In this document: positions 1-12,181 of the stretch, one piece after another
How the letters are laid out: each line of letters starts with the position of its first letter
How positions within the stretch are numbered: position 1 is the first letter of the stretch
Assembly (NCBI GenBank): GCA_902518505.1
Contig: CABYGG010000004.1
Span: 35,855 to 99,854 of the forward strand
Direction of reading: 5' to 3'
DNA length: 64,000 nt
Origin: an uncultured Alphaproteobacteria bacterium
GTDB taxonomy: Bacteria; Pseudomonadota; Alphaproteobacteria; HIMB59
The notes under the pieces: model-generated
What the model was told of the DNA's origin: nothing
Seen by the model: the letters and a program-made list of their open reading frames with translations, nothing else
Database searches by the model: none
Made by a program: the position numbers and the translations under genes

Positions 1-1541
1 AAAATAGATCACTGACTGGATCAACGTATAAGTTTGACTCTAAATAATCAAAGTCAACAAGATCCACAATATTCGTAAAATTTTCTTCAGTTAATTCAGA
101 GATGATATTTAATAGTTCTGTTTTATTTAAATTTTCAATTCCAATATTCAAAGAGGCATTATTAAAATTATTAAGATCTAAATTACCGTCAATCAATAAA
201 TTCGAACCTTGCAAATTAATAAATTGAAGATCTTCAATAGCTAAATTTGAGCCATTTATAAGGCCTCTCGCGCTGATATGTTCCGTATTTAATATATTTA
301 ATAACCTAATTAATGAGTTAGATGGAATTAACTCAAATTGTCTAAACCGGTTTAATTGAATATCTAATTGTAGACTACTGATATCATCAAGCCCATAAGT
401 GCCGCTAATTTGAATAATATTTTCATCCTTATTAGTTATATTTATTTGATCAATCGTAAAAATATTATTTGCGAAATTGCTGGATAGTTCAATTTCATCA
501 AATTCAAATTGCTTTACTAATTCCGAATAAGGTAAAAATTCTAATAATACTGATAAGTCATCTTTGGAACTAGAGTTAAGACTAGCATTAAAGTTAGCAT
601 TATAAAAATCAAGATTTTCAATACCTCCGTTTAAATCTAAGTTTGTTCCTTGATCAGAGACATACACGATTTTATTTATAGTTAGATTATTTGAATTGTA
701 GTTTAAATCAAAAGTTTCAATTATTCCTTGAGGAATCTCTATAATTTCATTTAAAATATTTATATTACTAATAATTTGAAATAAATTATCTGAAGAGATA
801 TTTTGACCTCTAATTGATAAATCAGAACTAATGAAATTGCTTAAATTGATATTCCCCTCAATATTAATTTGTGATTTGTCAGCTAAAGTAATTACTAGGT
901 ATTCGATATTTAAATTTTCTTTTACATATTCACCTTTTATGTCAAGACTTTGAAAATTTATTTTTTTTAAAACCTCCTGGTAATTTTCCCCTAAAAGCAA
1001 TACTAGTTCATCTATTTCAAGATTTTCTATGGAAAAATCAATTTTATTTATATCTAAGTCAGTTGTATAAATATCAAAATATAAATCAGAGCCTTTATAT
1101 TTAAATTTATTTGATATTATTCTTGTATTATTGCCCTCTTCAGAGATCTTTAATTTTAAATTATCGATATCACCTTCTAGTAAAATCGCATTATTAACAA
1201 AATTTGAATTTATATTTTCTATTCTTGCTTGGTTGAGTGTAATTGAAATATCATCTGAGTTAAAAATAGATCTAGAAATTTCAATATCAGAAGCTGCTAA
1301 ATCAGTTTGGATTAAATAATGATTAATTTTGAAATTTGAATTATCTATAGAGAGAATTGGTTTAGGCATAATTTTTAAAGTTTGATTTGATAAACTGTTC
1401 AATGTAACAAAACCTTTAGTTTCTCTTTCGACCATTTCTTTAGATAAAATATTCATAGGTAATCTTAGAAAACTAAGTCCAAATAAAATCACTAAAATTA
1501 AAAGTATTGCTATGGGTGTTAGGACTTTTAATTTTTTCATT
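1..1541 (-). CDS. AsmA-like / large repetitive envelope protein, partial (C-terminus runs off the window)
   Basis: Minus-strand frame stays open from ATG at 1541 (MKKLKVLTPIAILLILVILFGLSFLRLPMNIL...) to base 1. N-terminal TM helix followed by long repetitive Asn/Ile/Leu-rich beta-type sequence, as in AsmA-like proteins. Confidence 0.6.
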
Positions 1542-1549
1542 TATTCATT

Positions 1550-2476
1550 CTACAAATATAGGAACACAAAATAGATCATATACGCTAATATAAAGCCAAG
1601 AGAAATTAATTTTCCAGCCAATTTTAAAGAAATAATTATAAAAAATAATAAAGAAGTCACTAAAAATAGCCATTTATCAATCTGACCAAGTAATTCATAA
1701 AAATTTATACTTCCATTGATTAGCACAGCAATAATCGTTATTCCAAATATGTTGGCTATATTTGATCCAAGAATATTTCCAATTGCCAAATTATTTTGTT
1801 TTTTCACAATTGATAAAATTGTTGCAATTACCTCAGGCAAAGAAGTACCAAAAGCAACAATTGTTATTCCAATAGTAGTTTCTGCAACACCAAATATGCT
1901 AGTTAGATCTTTCGCATAAACAATAAAATACTTAGAACTAAAAAATAAAGCTATAAATGCTACTATTATTTTTAAAATAACAAAAAAAGATGAAGAATGT
2001 GTTATCTCGGATATTGTGTTAGCCTCATCAATTGGTTTTTTTAATTCAAAATAAATAAAAAAACAAAGTAATCCAAAAAGTAAAACACCGTACATGTAGC
2101 CAATATTAAAATTAAATATTATGAAAATAAAAAAAACGATTGAAAAAATTAAAAAAAATAAAAAAGTACTTTTATCCCTTTTATCAGTCACTAAGCTAGT
2201 AATGGGATATAGCATGATACCCCCTACCAATAAAATATTTGCTATATTACTTCCTACAAGATTACCTGCAACTATTCCCACAGAATTTAACTTTAATGCT
2301 TGAAATGTTGCTGCAAACTCAGGGAGGGAAGTGCCGATTGCTATAATAAATATTCCTACAAGGATAGGTCTTATTTTATAAACTTGTGAAATTAATATTG
2401 AATTTTTAATTGCAAAATCACATGACCATATTAATAGAGCAAGACTTATTAATACTCCTAATAAACTCTCAATCAA
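1550..2476 (-). CDS. Calcium/sodium antiporter family (CaCA, YrbG-like) membrane protein
   Basis: Two internally repeated '[10 protein letters not shown]...[11 protein letters not shown]' / '[11 protein letters not shown]...[14 protein letters not shown]' alpha-repeat motifs. Confidence 0.9.
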   Translation of the reverse strand: MIESLLGVLISLALLIWSCDFAIKNSILISQVYKIRPILVGIFIIAIGTSLPEFAATFQALKLNSVGIVAGNLVGSNIANILLVGGIMLYPITSLVTDKRDKSTFLFFLIFSIVFFIFIIFNFNIGYMYGVLLFGLLCFFIYFELKKPIDEANTISEITHSSSFFVILKIIVAFIALFFSSKYFIVYAKDLTSIFGVAETTIGITIVAFGTSLPEVIATILSIVKKQNNLAIGNILGSNIANIFGITIIAVLINGSINFYELLGQIDKWLFLVTSLLFFIIISLKLAGKLISLGFILAYMIYFVFLYL

Positions 2477-4455
2477 TTCACACCCATTTGATCTTTTTTA
2501 AGTTTCCTTATTTCGTCTCTGAACATTGCAGCTTTCTCAAAATCTAAATTTTCAGCTGCTGATAACATTTTTTTCTCTAATTTTTGAACATGCTTTTCAA
2601 ATTTATTAGGACTCAATTTATCAATTTCAGATGTACCCACAGTATAGCTATCTTTTTCATAGATGCTCTCGATAATTTCACCAATATTTCTTTTAACTGA
2701 TTGAGGGGTAATATTATTTTTCTTATTAAATTCAATTTGTTTATTTTTTCTGTATTTTGTTTCCTCAAGAGCTGCTTTAATACTTTTAGTCATCACATCT
2801 GCATACAAAATCACCTTTCCATCTATATTTCTGGCTGCACGACCTATAGTTTGTACTAAACTGGTTTTTGACCTTAAATAACCCTCTTTGTCAGCGTCAA
2901 GGATGGCTACTAAACCACACTCAGGAATATCTAGTCCTTCTCTGAGCAAATTAATACCAATCAAAATATCAATCTCCCCAATTCTTAAAGAGCGAATAAG
3001 TTTTATTCTATCGATAGTCTCAACATCAGAATGCATATATTCAGCCTTTAAATTATGTTCTTTCAAGTAATTGGTTAAGTCCTCAGCATTTTTTTTTGTA
3101 AGAGTTGTAATCAATACTCTATTTTTATTATTGAGTTTTATTTTAATTTCACCCATTAAATCTTCCACTTGATTGACAGTTGTTTTGATCACACACTCAG
3201 GATCAATTAGACCTGTGGGTCGTATGATTTGTTCAACATACTCATTTTCGACTTCATTCAATTCCCATGGGCCAGGAGTTGCAGATAAAAAAATAGTGGG
3301 GGGACGCATCATATTCCATTCTTCAAAAGTTAAAGGCCGATTATCCAATGCAGATGGAAGTCTAAATCCATAATCTGATAATGTTTTTTTTCTTGATCGG
3401 TCACCTTTATACATTCCATTTATTTGAGGTACGGATACATGAGATTCATCAATAATAAGTAGTGAGTTGTCTGGAATAAACTCGTATAGAGTTGGTGGTG
3501 CTTCACCAGGTTGTCTTCCGCTTAAATATCTCGAATAATTCTCAATTCCTGAGCATGTTCCAGTTGCCTGAATCATTTCCAAATCAAAATTAGTTCTCTC
3601 TTTTAATCTTTGAAATTCAAGTAACTTTTTTTCCTTATCAAACTCTTCTAGTCTTATTTTTAAATCTTTCTTAATTTCTTTAATAGCGTTCTCTAATCGT
3701 GGTTTTGGTGTAATGTAATGACTATTTGCAAAGATTTTTACTTCTTCGAAGCTTTGAATGAATTCACCTGTGAGAGGATCAAACTCTTTAATATCTTCAA
3801 CCTCGTCTCCAAAAAAACTTATCCTCCAAGCTATATCCTCTAAATGCGCAGGAAAAATATCAACTCGATCTCCAGTTACTCGAAACATACCTCTTCTAAA
3901 ATCAATATTGTTTCTTTTATACTGTAACTCTACCAATTCTCTAAGAAACTCCATTAAATTAATGTTTTGTCCTTTTTTTATTTCTAAAGTCATTTTAGAG
4001 TAAGAGTCAACAGACCCAATACCGTATATACATGAAACACTTGCTACAATAATTACATCTTCCCTTTCTACTAATGATCTAGTAGCTGAGTGTCTAAATC
4101 GATCTATTTGCTCATTTATAGAGGATTCTTTTTCTATAAATGTATCTGATCGAGGTACATAAGCTTCTGGTTGATAATAATCATAATAACTTACAAAATA
4201 CTCAACTGCATTATTAGGAAACAATACTTTTAGTTCTTCATATAATTGCGCAGCCAAAGTCTTATTTGGAGCCATAATCAATGTTGGTCTATTATATCTT
4301 TCAATAACATTAGCAATTGTAAAAGTTTTTCCAGAGCCGGTTACGCCCAATAATACTTGGCTTTGTTTTCTCTTTTCTAAACCATCAATCAATTTTTTGA
4401 TTGCTTGAGGTTGATCTCCTTTTGGTTTATTTTCACTTACTATTTTAAATGGCAT
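2473..4455 (-). CDS. uvrB: Excinuclease ABC subunit B
   Basis: [10 protein letters not shown] Walker [28 protein letters not shown] and C-terminal UVR motif; 660 aa. Confidence 0.98.
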   Translation of the reverse strand: MPFKIVSENKPKGDQPQAIKKLIDGLEKRKQSQVLLGVTGSGKTFTIANVIERYNRPTLIMAPNKTLAAQLYEELKVLFPNNAVEYFVSYYDYYQPEAYVPRSDTFIEKESSINEQIDRFRHSATRSLVEREDVIIVASVSCIYGIGSVDSYSKMTLEIKKGQNINLMEFLRELVELQYKRNNIDFRRGMFRVTGDRVDIFPAHLEDIAWRISFFGDEVEDIKEFDPLTGEFIQSFEEVKIFANSHYITPKPRLENAIKEIKKDLKIRLEEFDKEKKLLEFQRLKERTNFDLEMIQATGTCSGIENYSRYLSGRQPGEAPPTLYEFIPDNSLLIIDESHVSVPQINGMYKGDRSRKKTLSDYGFRLPSALDNRPLTFEEWNMMRPPTIFLSATPGPWELNEVENEYVEQIIRPTGLIDPECVIKTTVNQVEDLMGEIKIKLNNKNRVLITTLTKKNAEDLTNYLKEHNLKAEYMHSDVETIDRIKLIRSLRIGEIDILIGINLLREGLDIPECGLVAILDADKEGYLRSKTSLVQTIGRAARNIDGKVILYADVMTKSIKAALEETKYRKNKQIEFNKKNNITPQSVKRNIGEIIESIYEKDSYTVGTSEIDKLSPNKFEKHVQKLEKKMLSAAENLDFEKAAMFRDEIRKLKKDQMGVN

Positions 4456-4502
4456 ACTTGTAGAAATTTATAAATAAGTTTATAGATAACTAAATAAAAA
4501 AA

Positions 4503-5699
4503 ATGATTTCAAATAGAGTTAATAACATAAAACCATCTTTGACAATAGCCACCAATATGAAGGCTCAGGAACTGAAAAGAGCTGGTAAGGATGTGATTGT
4601 TTTAGCAGCTGGAGAACCAGATTTTGATACACCTGATCACATTAAAAGCGCAGCAATAGATGCCATAAATAAGGGTTTTACAAAGTATGTACCAGGTAAA
4701 GGAACTCCTGACTTGCAGGTTGCAATTCAAAAAAAATTTCAAAGAGATAATAACTTAGATTATGAACTTAGTAATATTACAGTTGGAGTTGGTGGAAAGC
4801 ATATAATTTATAATGCTTTCTCAGCAACAATTAATCAAGGTGATGAAGTTATTATCCCTGCTCCATATTGGGTGAGTTACCCCGACATTGTAATTTTAAA
4901 TGATGGAAAACCCATAATTGTTGAGTGTGGTGAGCAAAATGGTTTTAAAATTTCACCTGAGGATTTGGAAAAAAATATATCTTCAAAAACAAAATGGTTG
5001 ATGCTAAATAGCCCAAGTAATCCGACCGGATCTATGTATACAAAAGAGGAATTGTTAGCTTTAGGAGATGTTCTAAAAAGTTATGAAAATATTTTTATTT
5101 TATCAGATGATATTTATGAAAAGATCGTTTACGACACAAATGAGTTCAAAACAATAGCTGAAGTTTGCCCATTTTTAAAAGAAAGAACGTTGACGATGAA
5201 TGGATTATCCAAATCTTATTGTATGACAGGCTGGAGAGTAGGCTACGCAGCAGGTCCAATCAGTCTCATCAATGCAATGAACAAAGTTCAATCACAAAAC
5301 GTATCTTCAACAGCATCAATATCAATGGCAGCCTCTGTTGAGGCATTAAATGGAGATCAAAGTTTTATCTTGTCAAACAATGAATCTTTTCTTAGAAGAC
5401 GTAATTTAGTTGTAAAACATTTAAATGAAACACCTGGATTGTCTTGCAGAACTCCAGAGGGTGCTTTTTATGTTTTTGCTTCATGTAAAGATGTTTTAAA
5501 TAAGACAACGGAGTCTGGTAAAAAACTTTTAACTGATGGTGACTTTATGGATTATCTTCTTGAAGAAGTGGGTGTTGCAGGAGTACAAGGTTCTGCATTT
5601 GGATTAGAGGGTTTCTTTAGAATTTCTTATGCAACCTCTGACTCAATATTAGAGGATGCCTGCCAAAGAATTAAAACTGCTTGTTCTAAATTAAGTTAA
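4503..5699 (+). CDS. aatA: Aspartate aminotransferase (class I/II PLP-dependent)
   Basis: APYWVSYPD, NSPSNPTG, NGLSKSYCMTGWRVGY PLP-lysine motif. Confidence 0.93.
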   Translation: MISNRVNNIKPSLTIATNMKAQELKRAGKDVIVLAAGEPDFDTPDHIKSAAIDAINKGFTKYVPGKGTPDLQVAIQKKFQRDNNLDYELSNITVGVGGKHIIYNAFSATINQGDEVIIPAPYWVSYPDIVILNDGKPIIVECGEQNGFKISPEDLEKNISSKTKWLMLNSPSNPTGSMYTKEELLALGDVLKSYENIFILSDDIYEKIVYDTNEFKTIAEVCPFLKERTLTMNGLSKSYCMTGWRVGYAAGPISLINAMNKVQSQNVSSTASISMAASVEALNGDQSFILSNNESFLRRRNLVVKHLNETPGLSCRTPEGAFYVFASCKDVLNKTTESGKKLLTDGDFMDYLLEEVGVAGVQGSAFGLEGFFRISYATSDSILEDACQRIKTACSKLS

Positions 5700-7127
5700 T
5701 TTACTATTAGAAATAATTTTAGCTATTCGAAGAATATTTGTACTTCCAACTTTTCCAAAAGGTACTCCAGCAGTGATTATTATTTTTTCACCATGTTTTA
5801 GTATTTTTCTTACCTTTGCTATTTTACAGGCACGTTCAACCATCTCAGTTGACGATGAAATCTCATCCACAACATCCATAAAAGTACCCCAAGTTAAAGC
5901 ATTTTGACGAGCAACTTTTTTATTTGTTGTTAATCCTATTAATGTCACATCAGGCCTCATTCTTGCGACTCTTAAAACAGATCTTCCTGATTGAGAAAAT
6001 GTTGCGATACAATTGCATTCAGCAATTGTAGCTACTTCAAGTGCTGCAGTTGCAATAGCCTCTGTAGATGTTTTTACAATATTCAAATTGTAATTTTGAA
6101 TATTAGCTAAATATTTAGGATCACTTTCAACACGTTTAATTATTTTATCCATCATTTCTACAGACTCTTTGGGATAATTACCAGCAGCTGACTCTGCAGA
6201 TAGCATTACAGCGTCTACTCCTTGAAATACTGCTGTAGCAACATCAGAGGCTTCTGCTCTTGTTGGAGTAGGTGAGTCAATCATACTCTCAAGCATTTGC
6301 GTTGCAACAATACATGGCTTTCCATATTTTCTACATGCAGCTACCATTGTTCTTTGATGAATTGGCACATCTTCTGGATTAGTTTCTACACCTAGGTCTC
6401 CTCTAGCAACCATAATTCCATCAGAATTTTCAGTAATCGACTCAATTTCTTCCATAGCAGACGGTTTTTCTACTTTAACCATTACTTTAAATTTTGCAGG
6501 AATAAGTTTTTTTGCTGTTAGTAAATCTTTTGTAGTTTGAATAAATGAAAGAGCTATCCAATCAACATCAAGTTTAATAGCAAGCTCTAAATCTTTTTTA
6601 TCTTTTGGAGTAATTATTTTTAAATCAAGTTTTGTGTCTGGAATATTCAATCCTTTGTTATTAGAAATTTCTCCACCATCTGTAACAATGCATTTAATTG
6701 AAGAAGCAGATTTTGATTTTACTTTTAACCTTACCTTACCATCATTTACTAACAACCTTTGCCCTATTGCTATAGATTTGAATATTTCTTTATGAGGCAA
6801 GTAGACTCGAGAATTATCACCCTCTTTTTTATTTTGATCAAAAGTAAATATTTGGTTTTTTTTTAGTTGTTCTTTGACATTTATAAATCTACCAACTCTA
6901 AATTTTGGACCCTGCAAGTCACCTAAAATACAAATATAACGATTATGTTTTAATTCTAAATTTCGAATAATTTTAACTTTTTTTTTGTGATCCTCATGGT
7001 CACCATGACTAAAATTAAGACGAAATACGTCAGCACCAGATAAAAATAATTTCTCAATAGCTTTTTCAGTCTCACAGGCTGGTCCTAAAGTTGCAACAAT
7101 TTTAGCTTTACGGTTTCTAAGTTTCAT
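5691..7127 (-). CDS. pyk: Pyruvate kinase
   Basis: KIVATLGPACET, RLNFSHGDHEDH, VARGDLGVE, CIVATQMLESMI. Confidence 0.97.
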   Translation of the reverse strand: MKLRNRKAKIVATLGPACETEKAIEKLFLSGADVFRLNFSHGDHEDHKKKVKIIRNLELKHNRYICILGDLQGPKFRVGRFINVKEQLKKNQIFTFDQNKKEGDNSRVYLPHKEIFKSIAIGQRLLVNDGKVRLKVKSKSASSIKCIVTDGGEISNNKGLNIPDTKLDLKIITPKDKKDLELAIKLDVDWIALSFIQTTKDLLTAKKLIPAKFKVMVKVEKPSAMEEIESITENSDGIMVARGDLGVETNPEDVPIHQRTMVAACRKYGKPCIVATQMLESMIDSPTPTRAEASDVATAVFQGVDAVMLSAESAAGNYPKESVEMMDKIIKRVESDPKYLANIQNYNLNIVKTSTEAIATAALEVATIAECNCIATFSQSGRSVLRVARMRPDVTLIGLTTNKKVARQNALTWGTFMDVVDEISSSTEMVERACKIAKVRKILKHGEKIIITAGVPFGKVGSTNILRIAKIISNSKLT

Positions 7128-7174
7128 TTGATTTGTTTAGAAATTAATAAATAACATGATATTAGTAAATTACC

Positions 7175-7468
7175 ATGAGTAAAATATCAAAAGAACAAGA
7201 GTACAAAATTAAAGCTAACGTACTTGATCATTTAATTAATCATTTAAGAGATAGATCTGATGTACAAAATATTGACCTGATGAATCTGAGTGGATTTTGC
7301 AGAAATTGTTTATCAAAATGGTATGTAAAATATGCAAAAGAGGAAAACTATGATCTAGACTATGAGGAATCAAGAAAGATTATTTATGGAATGGCTTACT
7401 CTGAATGGAAAAGTAAATATCAATCAGAGGCAACAAAAGAACAAATAGAAAAATTTAAAAAAAAATAG
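7175..7468 (+). CDS. DUF1244-family protein
   Basis: HLRDRSDVQNIDLMNLSGFCRNCLSKWY signature. Confidence 0.88.
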   Translation: MSKISKEQEYKIKANVLDHLINHLRDRSDVQNIDLMNLSGFCRNCLSKWYVKYAKEENYDLDYEESRKIIYGMAYSEWKSKYQSEATKEQIEKFKKK

Positions 7469-7473
7469 TTTAG

Positions 7474-9225
7474 ATGACCGAAAAATTGCCGAATTGGAAT
7501 TTAGGAGATTTTTACTCTTCTATCAAAGATGAAGGAATTGATCTTGATCTCGAAAAATATGGAAATTTCTCTAAATCTTTTAACAAAAAATACAAAGGTC
7601 AATTAGTTAATCAAGCTCAAAACCTCGAAAGCATCATAAAAGAGTATGAAGACGGTAATGAACTTGGTGACAAGCTTGGTAATTTTGCTTTTTTGATATA
7701 CGCAACAAATATGAACGACCAAGAGACGGTTCAATTTTATCAAGGTATAAATGAAAAACTTACAGATATATCATCAAACTTGATTTTTTTTACAAACGAA
7801 ATAAATGCTACAAATGACTCAGAATTTGAAAATTTTTTATCAAATGCTGGTAAATATAAAAATTGGTTAACTAACATTCGTCGATATAAACAACATCAAC
7901 TTGATGAAAAGAGTGAGATGATTTTCCTTGATAAGAATTTAACCTCTAACTCTTCATGGGTAAGATTCTTTGAAGAACAAATAAATGATTTAAAATTTAA
8001 AATCGATGATAAAGATTTAAATAGTTCAGAAGCTTTGAATTTATTATCTGATCATAAATCAATAACCAGAAAAAAAGCAGCAAAAAGTATTGAAAATGTT
8101 TTTAAATCGAATGTAAAAACTTTTTCTTTTATTACTAACACTCTCGCAAAAGATAAAATTACTAATGATAAGTGGAGAAAATACAAATCTCCAATAGACT
8201 CAAGAAATTTAGCGAATAATGTTGAAAATAAAGTTGTCGAGGCACTAACTGAAAGTGTTACTTCCAATTACAAGAATATTTCACATAGATACTATAAAAT
8301 TAAGGCCAAACTTTTTAATCAAGAAAAACTTAATTATTGGGATAGAAATGCACCTTATCCTGACTCACATAATAAAAAGATAAATTGGTCTGAGGCAAAA
8401 GATATTGTAGTACGCTCATATGCTAACTTTGATAAAAGTTTTGAAGATATTGTATTATTATTTTTTAATAACAGTTGGATTGATGCAGAACTAAAATCAG
8501 GTAAATCTCCAGGAGCATTTGCAGCTTCTACAATTCCCTCAATACACCCTTACATTTTGACAAACTTCCACGGTAAAACCAGAGATGTAATGACATTAGC
8601 TCACGAACTTGGACATGGATGTCATCAATATTTATCTGCTAAACAAGGTTTATTGTTATCCAGCACTCCTCTTACTCTAGCTGAGACAGCAAGTGTTTTT
8701 GGAGAGATGATGACTTTTCGAACACTACTTGAAGAAAGTGATAAAAATGCCAGAAAATATCTTTTAGCATCAAAAATAGAAGACATGATTAACACTGTTG
8801 TCAGGCAAATATCATTTTTTGAATTTGAAAAGTTAGTTCACAATGAGAGAAAAAAAGGAGAGTTATCATCTGATCAACTTTGTGATTTTTGGATGAAAAC
8901 ACAATCTGAAAGTCTTGGGCCTAATATAGAATTAACAGATGGTTATAGATATTTTTGGACATACATACCTCATTTTATTCATACTCCTTTTTATGTTTAT
9001 GCATATGCTTTTGGAGATTGTTTAGTAAATATTTTGATTCAACTTTATGATGAGGGCCTACCAAACTTTAAAGAAAGTTACATTAATCTTTTAAAAAGTG
9101 GTGGCTCAAAACACTATAGTGAGGTTTTAAAACCATTTAACGTGGATTTAAAACAAAAAAATAGTTGGGAAAAGGGACTCTCAATGATTTCAGGTCTGAT
9201 AGATGAGTTTGAAAAAAGTATCTAG
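7474..9225 (+). CDS. M3 family oligoendopeptidase (PepF-like)
   Basis: HELGHGCHQ zinc motif and M3 C-terminal architecture; 583 aa. Confidence 0.93.
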   Translation: MTEKLPNWNLGDFYSSIKDEGIDLDLEKYGNFSKSFNKKYKGQLVNQAQNLESIIKEYEDGNELGDKLGNFAFLIYATNMNDQETVQFYQGINEKLTDISSNLIFFTNEINATNDSEFENFLSNAGKYKNWLTNIRRYKQHQLDEKSEMIFLDKNLTSNSSWVRFFEEQINDLKFKIDDKDLNSSEALNLLSDHKSITRKKAAKSIENVFKSNVKTFSFITNTLAKDKITNDKWRKYKSPIDSRNLANNVENKVVEALTESVTSNYKNISHRYYKIKAKLFNQEKLNYWDRNAPYPDSHNKKINWSEAKDIVVRSYANFDKSFEDIVLLFFNNSWIDAELKSGKSPGAFAASTIPSIHPYILTNFHGKTRDVMTLAHELGHGCHQYLSAKQGLLLSSTPLTLAETASVFGEMMTFRTLLEESDKNARKYLLASKIEDMINTVVRQISFFEFEKLVHNERKKGELSSDQLCDFWMKTQSESLGPNIELTDGYRYFWTYIPHFIHTPFYVYAYAFGDCLVNILIQLYDEGLPNFKESYINLLKSGGSKHYSEVLKPFNVDLKQKNSWEKGLSMISGLIDEFEKSI

Positions 9226-9231
9226 TTTAAA

Positions 9232-10560
9232 ATGAAAGAAGAAAATAATTTAGTATCAAGAGTAAAAAGGTACTCAAAAGTTACAACATCCATGACTTCT
9301 TTGGCTACAAAATTTGCAGGAAAAAAATATTTAAATTTTGATTTGAACGATCAAAAGTATGCGGCTCAAATCACAGAGATCTTGGGCAATTTAAAAGGAC
9401 CTTTGATGAAGGTGGCACAACTAAGCGCTACTATTCCTGATTTACTGCCTGAAGAGTATGCGAGAAAATTAGCTGAATTACAGTCAAATGCACCTCCGAT
9501 GTCATGGGTGTTTGTAAAAAGAAGAATGAAAGCTGAATTAGGTGAAAATTGGCAAAGTAACTTCAAAGAATTTAATCAAGAAGCAAGCTTTGCTGCCTCT
9601 TTAGGTCAGGTTCACAAGGCCAAATTGAAAACCAATGATTATGTTGCGTGTAAGCTACAATATCCTGATATGTCCTCAGCAGTAGAAGCTGACTTAAATC
9701 AATTAAAAATTATATTTAAGATTTACTCTAGTTATAATAAATCAATTCAAATTAGAGAGATCTATAAAGAAATAGAAGCAAGACTAAAAGAAGAATTAAA
9801 TTATAGTTTAGAAAATAAACATTTAAAAATTTTTAAATTTATTCATAAAAATAACTCTTATATCAAAATTCCAAATGTTTACGAAGAAATATCTACAAAC
9901 AGACTTTTAGTTATGGAATTTCTTAATGGCAAAAAATTAATTGAATACAAAAACGCACCACAAAAAACTAGAAATGAATTAGCAAAAAAATTATTTATGG
10001 CATGGTACTTACCATTTTATAAATACGGTATAATTCATGGAGATCCACATTTAGGTAATTACTCAGTAGATAATAAAAACAATATAAATTTATTTGATTA
10101 TGGCTGTGTAAGGATATTTCCACCTAAGTTTGTTAAAGGCGTAATAGACCTTTATTTTGCCCTTAAAGAAAAAGATAATAAGAAGATAAAAACCGCCTAT
10201 CAAGTATGGGGTTTTAAAGACATTGATGATAAATTAATGAATGTTTTAAATAAATGGGCTTTATTTTTGTATGATCCAATTTTAAAGAATGAAGTTCGAA
10301 AAATACAAGATTCAGATAGTGGTATTTATGGAGCTAAAATAGCTAGCGAAGTTCATAAAGAGCTTAAAAAATATGGAGGAGTCAAACCTCCAAGAGAGTT
10401 TGTATTTATGGATCGAGCAGCGGTTGGTCTAGGGTCAATCTTTATTCATTTGAAAGCTGAAATAAATTGGTACAAGCTTTTTCATGACTTAATTAAAGAT
10501 TTTTCAGTTAAAAATGTTGAAACCAATCAAAAAAAAGCATTCAAATTTGCCGGTTTATGA
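9232..10560 (+). CDS. ABC1/AarF/UbiB-family atypical kinase
   Basis: SFAASLGQVHKAKLK (A-rich loop replacement), GIIHGDPHLGNY, NLFDYGCVR. Confidence 0.92.
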   Translation: MKEENNLVSRVKRYSKVTTSMTSLATKFAGKKYLNFDLNDQKYAAQITEILGNLKGPLMKVAQLSATIPDLLPEEYARKLAELQSNAPPMSWVFVKRRMKAELGENWQSNFKEFNQEASFAASLGQVHKAKLKTNDYVACKLQYPDMSSAVEADLNQLKIIFKIYSSYNKSIQIREIYKEIEARLKEELNYSLENKHLKIFKFIHKNNSYIKIPNVYEEISTNRLLVMEFLNGKKLIEYKNAPQKTRNELAKKLFMAWYLPFYKYGIIHGDPHLGNYSVDNKNNINLFDYGCVRIFPPKFVKGVIDLYFALKEKDNKKIKTAYQVWGFKDIDDKLMNVLNKWALFLYDPILKNEVRKIQDSDSGIYGAKIASEVHKELKKYGGVKPPREFVFMDRAAVGLGSIFIHLKAEINWYKLFHDLIKDFSVKNVETNQKKAFKFAGL

Positions 10561-10656
10561 TAACTTTCAACAAATTTTTAATAAAATTTATAAATCTTAG
10601 ACTTAACAAATTAGATTTATCTGATATACAACATACCTTCTAAGAGGAACAAGTTA

Positions 10657-11772
10657 ATGATAATAGGCGCAGTTAAAGAGAAAAAAAAGTTTGAGAATAG
10701 AGTTTCGATTTCTCCTGATGATGTAAAAAACTATGTAAAAGCTGGTCACCAAGTATTTATTGAAAAGGGGGCAGGTTCACCTTCAGGTTTTAATGATAAA
10801 TCTTATAAAGAAGCTGGAGCGAGTCTAACTACCTCAAAAGAAGTTTTTAAGAATTCTGATATTATTTTAAAAATAAATTGCCCAACCCCAGACGAGTCTA
10901 AACTAATAAAAAATAATTCTATGGTTATTTCCCAAATCAGTATACAGAACAACCAAGACAGTATTAAAATTTTAAATTCTAAAAAAATATCAGCGTTTGC
11001 TTTAGAATTAGTTCCAAGAATTACTCGAGCTCAAGATATGGATATTTTGTCCTCTCAAGCAAATTTAGCTGGATATCATGCGGTTATAGATGCCGCTCAA
11101 GAATTTAACAGAGTATTACCATTATTTATGACTGCTGCTGGTAAAGTTACTCCGGCAAATGTTTTAGTTATAGGTGCAGGTGTTGCAGGTTTACAAGCAA
11201 TAGCAACTGCTAAACGATTAGGTGCTATTGTTTTTGCTACAGACGTAAGAATAGCCTCAAAAGAGCAAGTTGAAAGTCTTGGTGGTAAATTTGTTATGGT
11301 CGAGGATGAGGAGTCCAAGAATGCTGAAACAAAGGGTGGTTATGCAAAAGAAATGAGTGCAGAGTACCAAAAAAAACAGGAAGCTTTATTGGCCGAAACT
11401 TTAAAAACAATGGATATTGTAATATGTACTGCTCAAATACCAGGAAGAAAGGCACCTTTAATTTTAAAAAAAGAAATGTTGGAAAACATGCAAAATGGCT
11501 CAGTGATTGTTGATCTAGCTGTAGAATCAGGAGGGAACTGCGAATTTAGCCAAGTTGGAAAAGTCGTTTCAAAAAATGGTCTTAAGATTGTAGGTCATGC
11601 CAACGTTCCTGGCAGAGTAGCAAATAACGCCTCAAGCCTTTTTTCGAAAAATATTTCTAACTTTTTAAAATTAATGAACTTTGAAGATAAGAAAAAATCT
11701 ATGATTAATAAAAGTGATGAAATTATTAAAGCTACAATGATTTGCTCAGCTGGAAAGATTTTAATAAAATAA
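10657..11772 (+). CDS. pntAA: NAD(P) transhydrogenase subunit alpha part 1
   Basis: KEKKKFENRVSISPDDVKNYVKAGHQVFIEKGAG, VLVIGAGVAGLQAIATAKRLGA; followed by the AB and B subunits. Confidence 0.96.
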   Translation: MIIGAVKEKKKFENRVSISPDDVKNYVKAGHQVFIEKGAGSPSGFNDKSYKEAGASLTTSKEVFKNSDIILKINCPTPDESKLIKNNSMVISQISIQNNQDSIKILNSKKISAFALELVPRITRAQDMDILSSQANLAGYHAVIDAAQEFNRVLPLFMTAAGKVTPANVLVIGAGVAGLQAIATAKRLGAIVFATDVRIASKEQVESLGGKFVMVEDEESKNAETKGGYAKEMSAEYQKKQEALLAETLKTMDIVICTAQIPGRKAPLILKKEMLENMQNGSVIVDLAVESGGNCEFSQVGKVVSKNGLKIVGHANVPGRVANNASSLFSKNISNFLKLMNFEDKKKSMINKSDEIIKATMICSAGKILIK

Positions 11773-11784
11773 AAAGGAGTTACT

Positions 11785-12174
11785 ATGTCAGAAATTTCAA
11801 ATCAATTAGAAAATTTATCATACAAGGCACAACAAATTGCAAATGAAGCAAGCCAGTTAGCATCTAGTGTGACCGAAACATCTGGGGGCCATAGTGACTT
11901 TATTATTTTTGGTATAACTGTTTTGGTATTAGCTTGTTTTGTAGGTTATTATGTAGTTTGGTCGGTTACCCCAGCTTTACACAGTCCTTTAATGGGTGTC
12001 ACAAACGCTATTTCGTCCGTAATTATTGTTGGAGCTTTATTGGCCGCAGGCCCTGTTGATAGTAACATTTCTAAATATTTTGGTTTAGTTGCTGTTACTC
12101 TTGCTGCCGTTAACATATTTGGGGGGTTTGTTGTAACAAATCGAATGCTCTCCATGTTTAAAAAGAAACAATAG
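11785..12174 (+). CDS. pntAB: NAD(P) transhydrogenase subunit alpha part 2 (membrane)
   Basis: [29 protein letters not shown]. Confidence 0.96.
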   Translation: MSEISNQLENLSYKAQQIANEASQLASSVTETSGGHSDFIIFGITVLVLACFVGYYVVWSVTPALHSPLMGVTNAISSVIIVGALLAAGPVDSNISKYFGLVAVTLAAVNIFGGFVVTNRMLSMFKKKQ

Positions 12175-12181
12175 GTAAAAA

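Noticed and set aside
1131-1319. 62-aa + strand ORF near the window start
   Set aside because: Antisense to the partial AsmA-like ORF that runs off the window edge
10561-10656. Possible riboswitch/leader upstream of pntAA (AAATCT...AGATTT)
   Set aside because: Only a weak 6-bp stem and no recognisable riboswitch consensus
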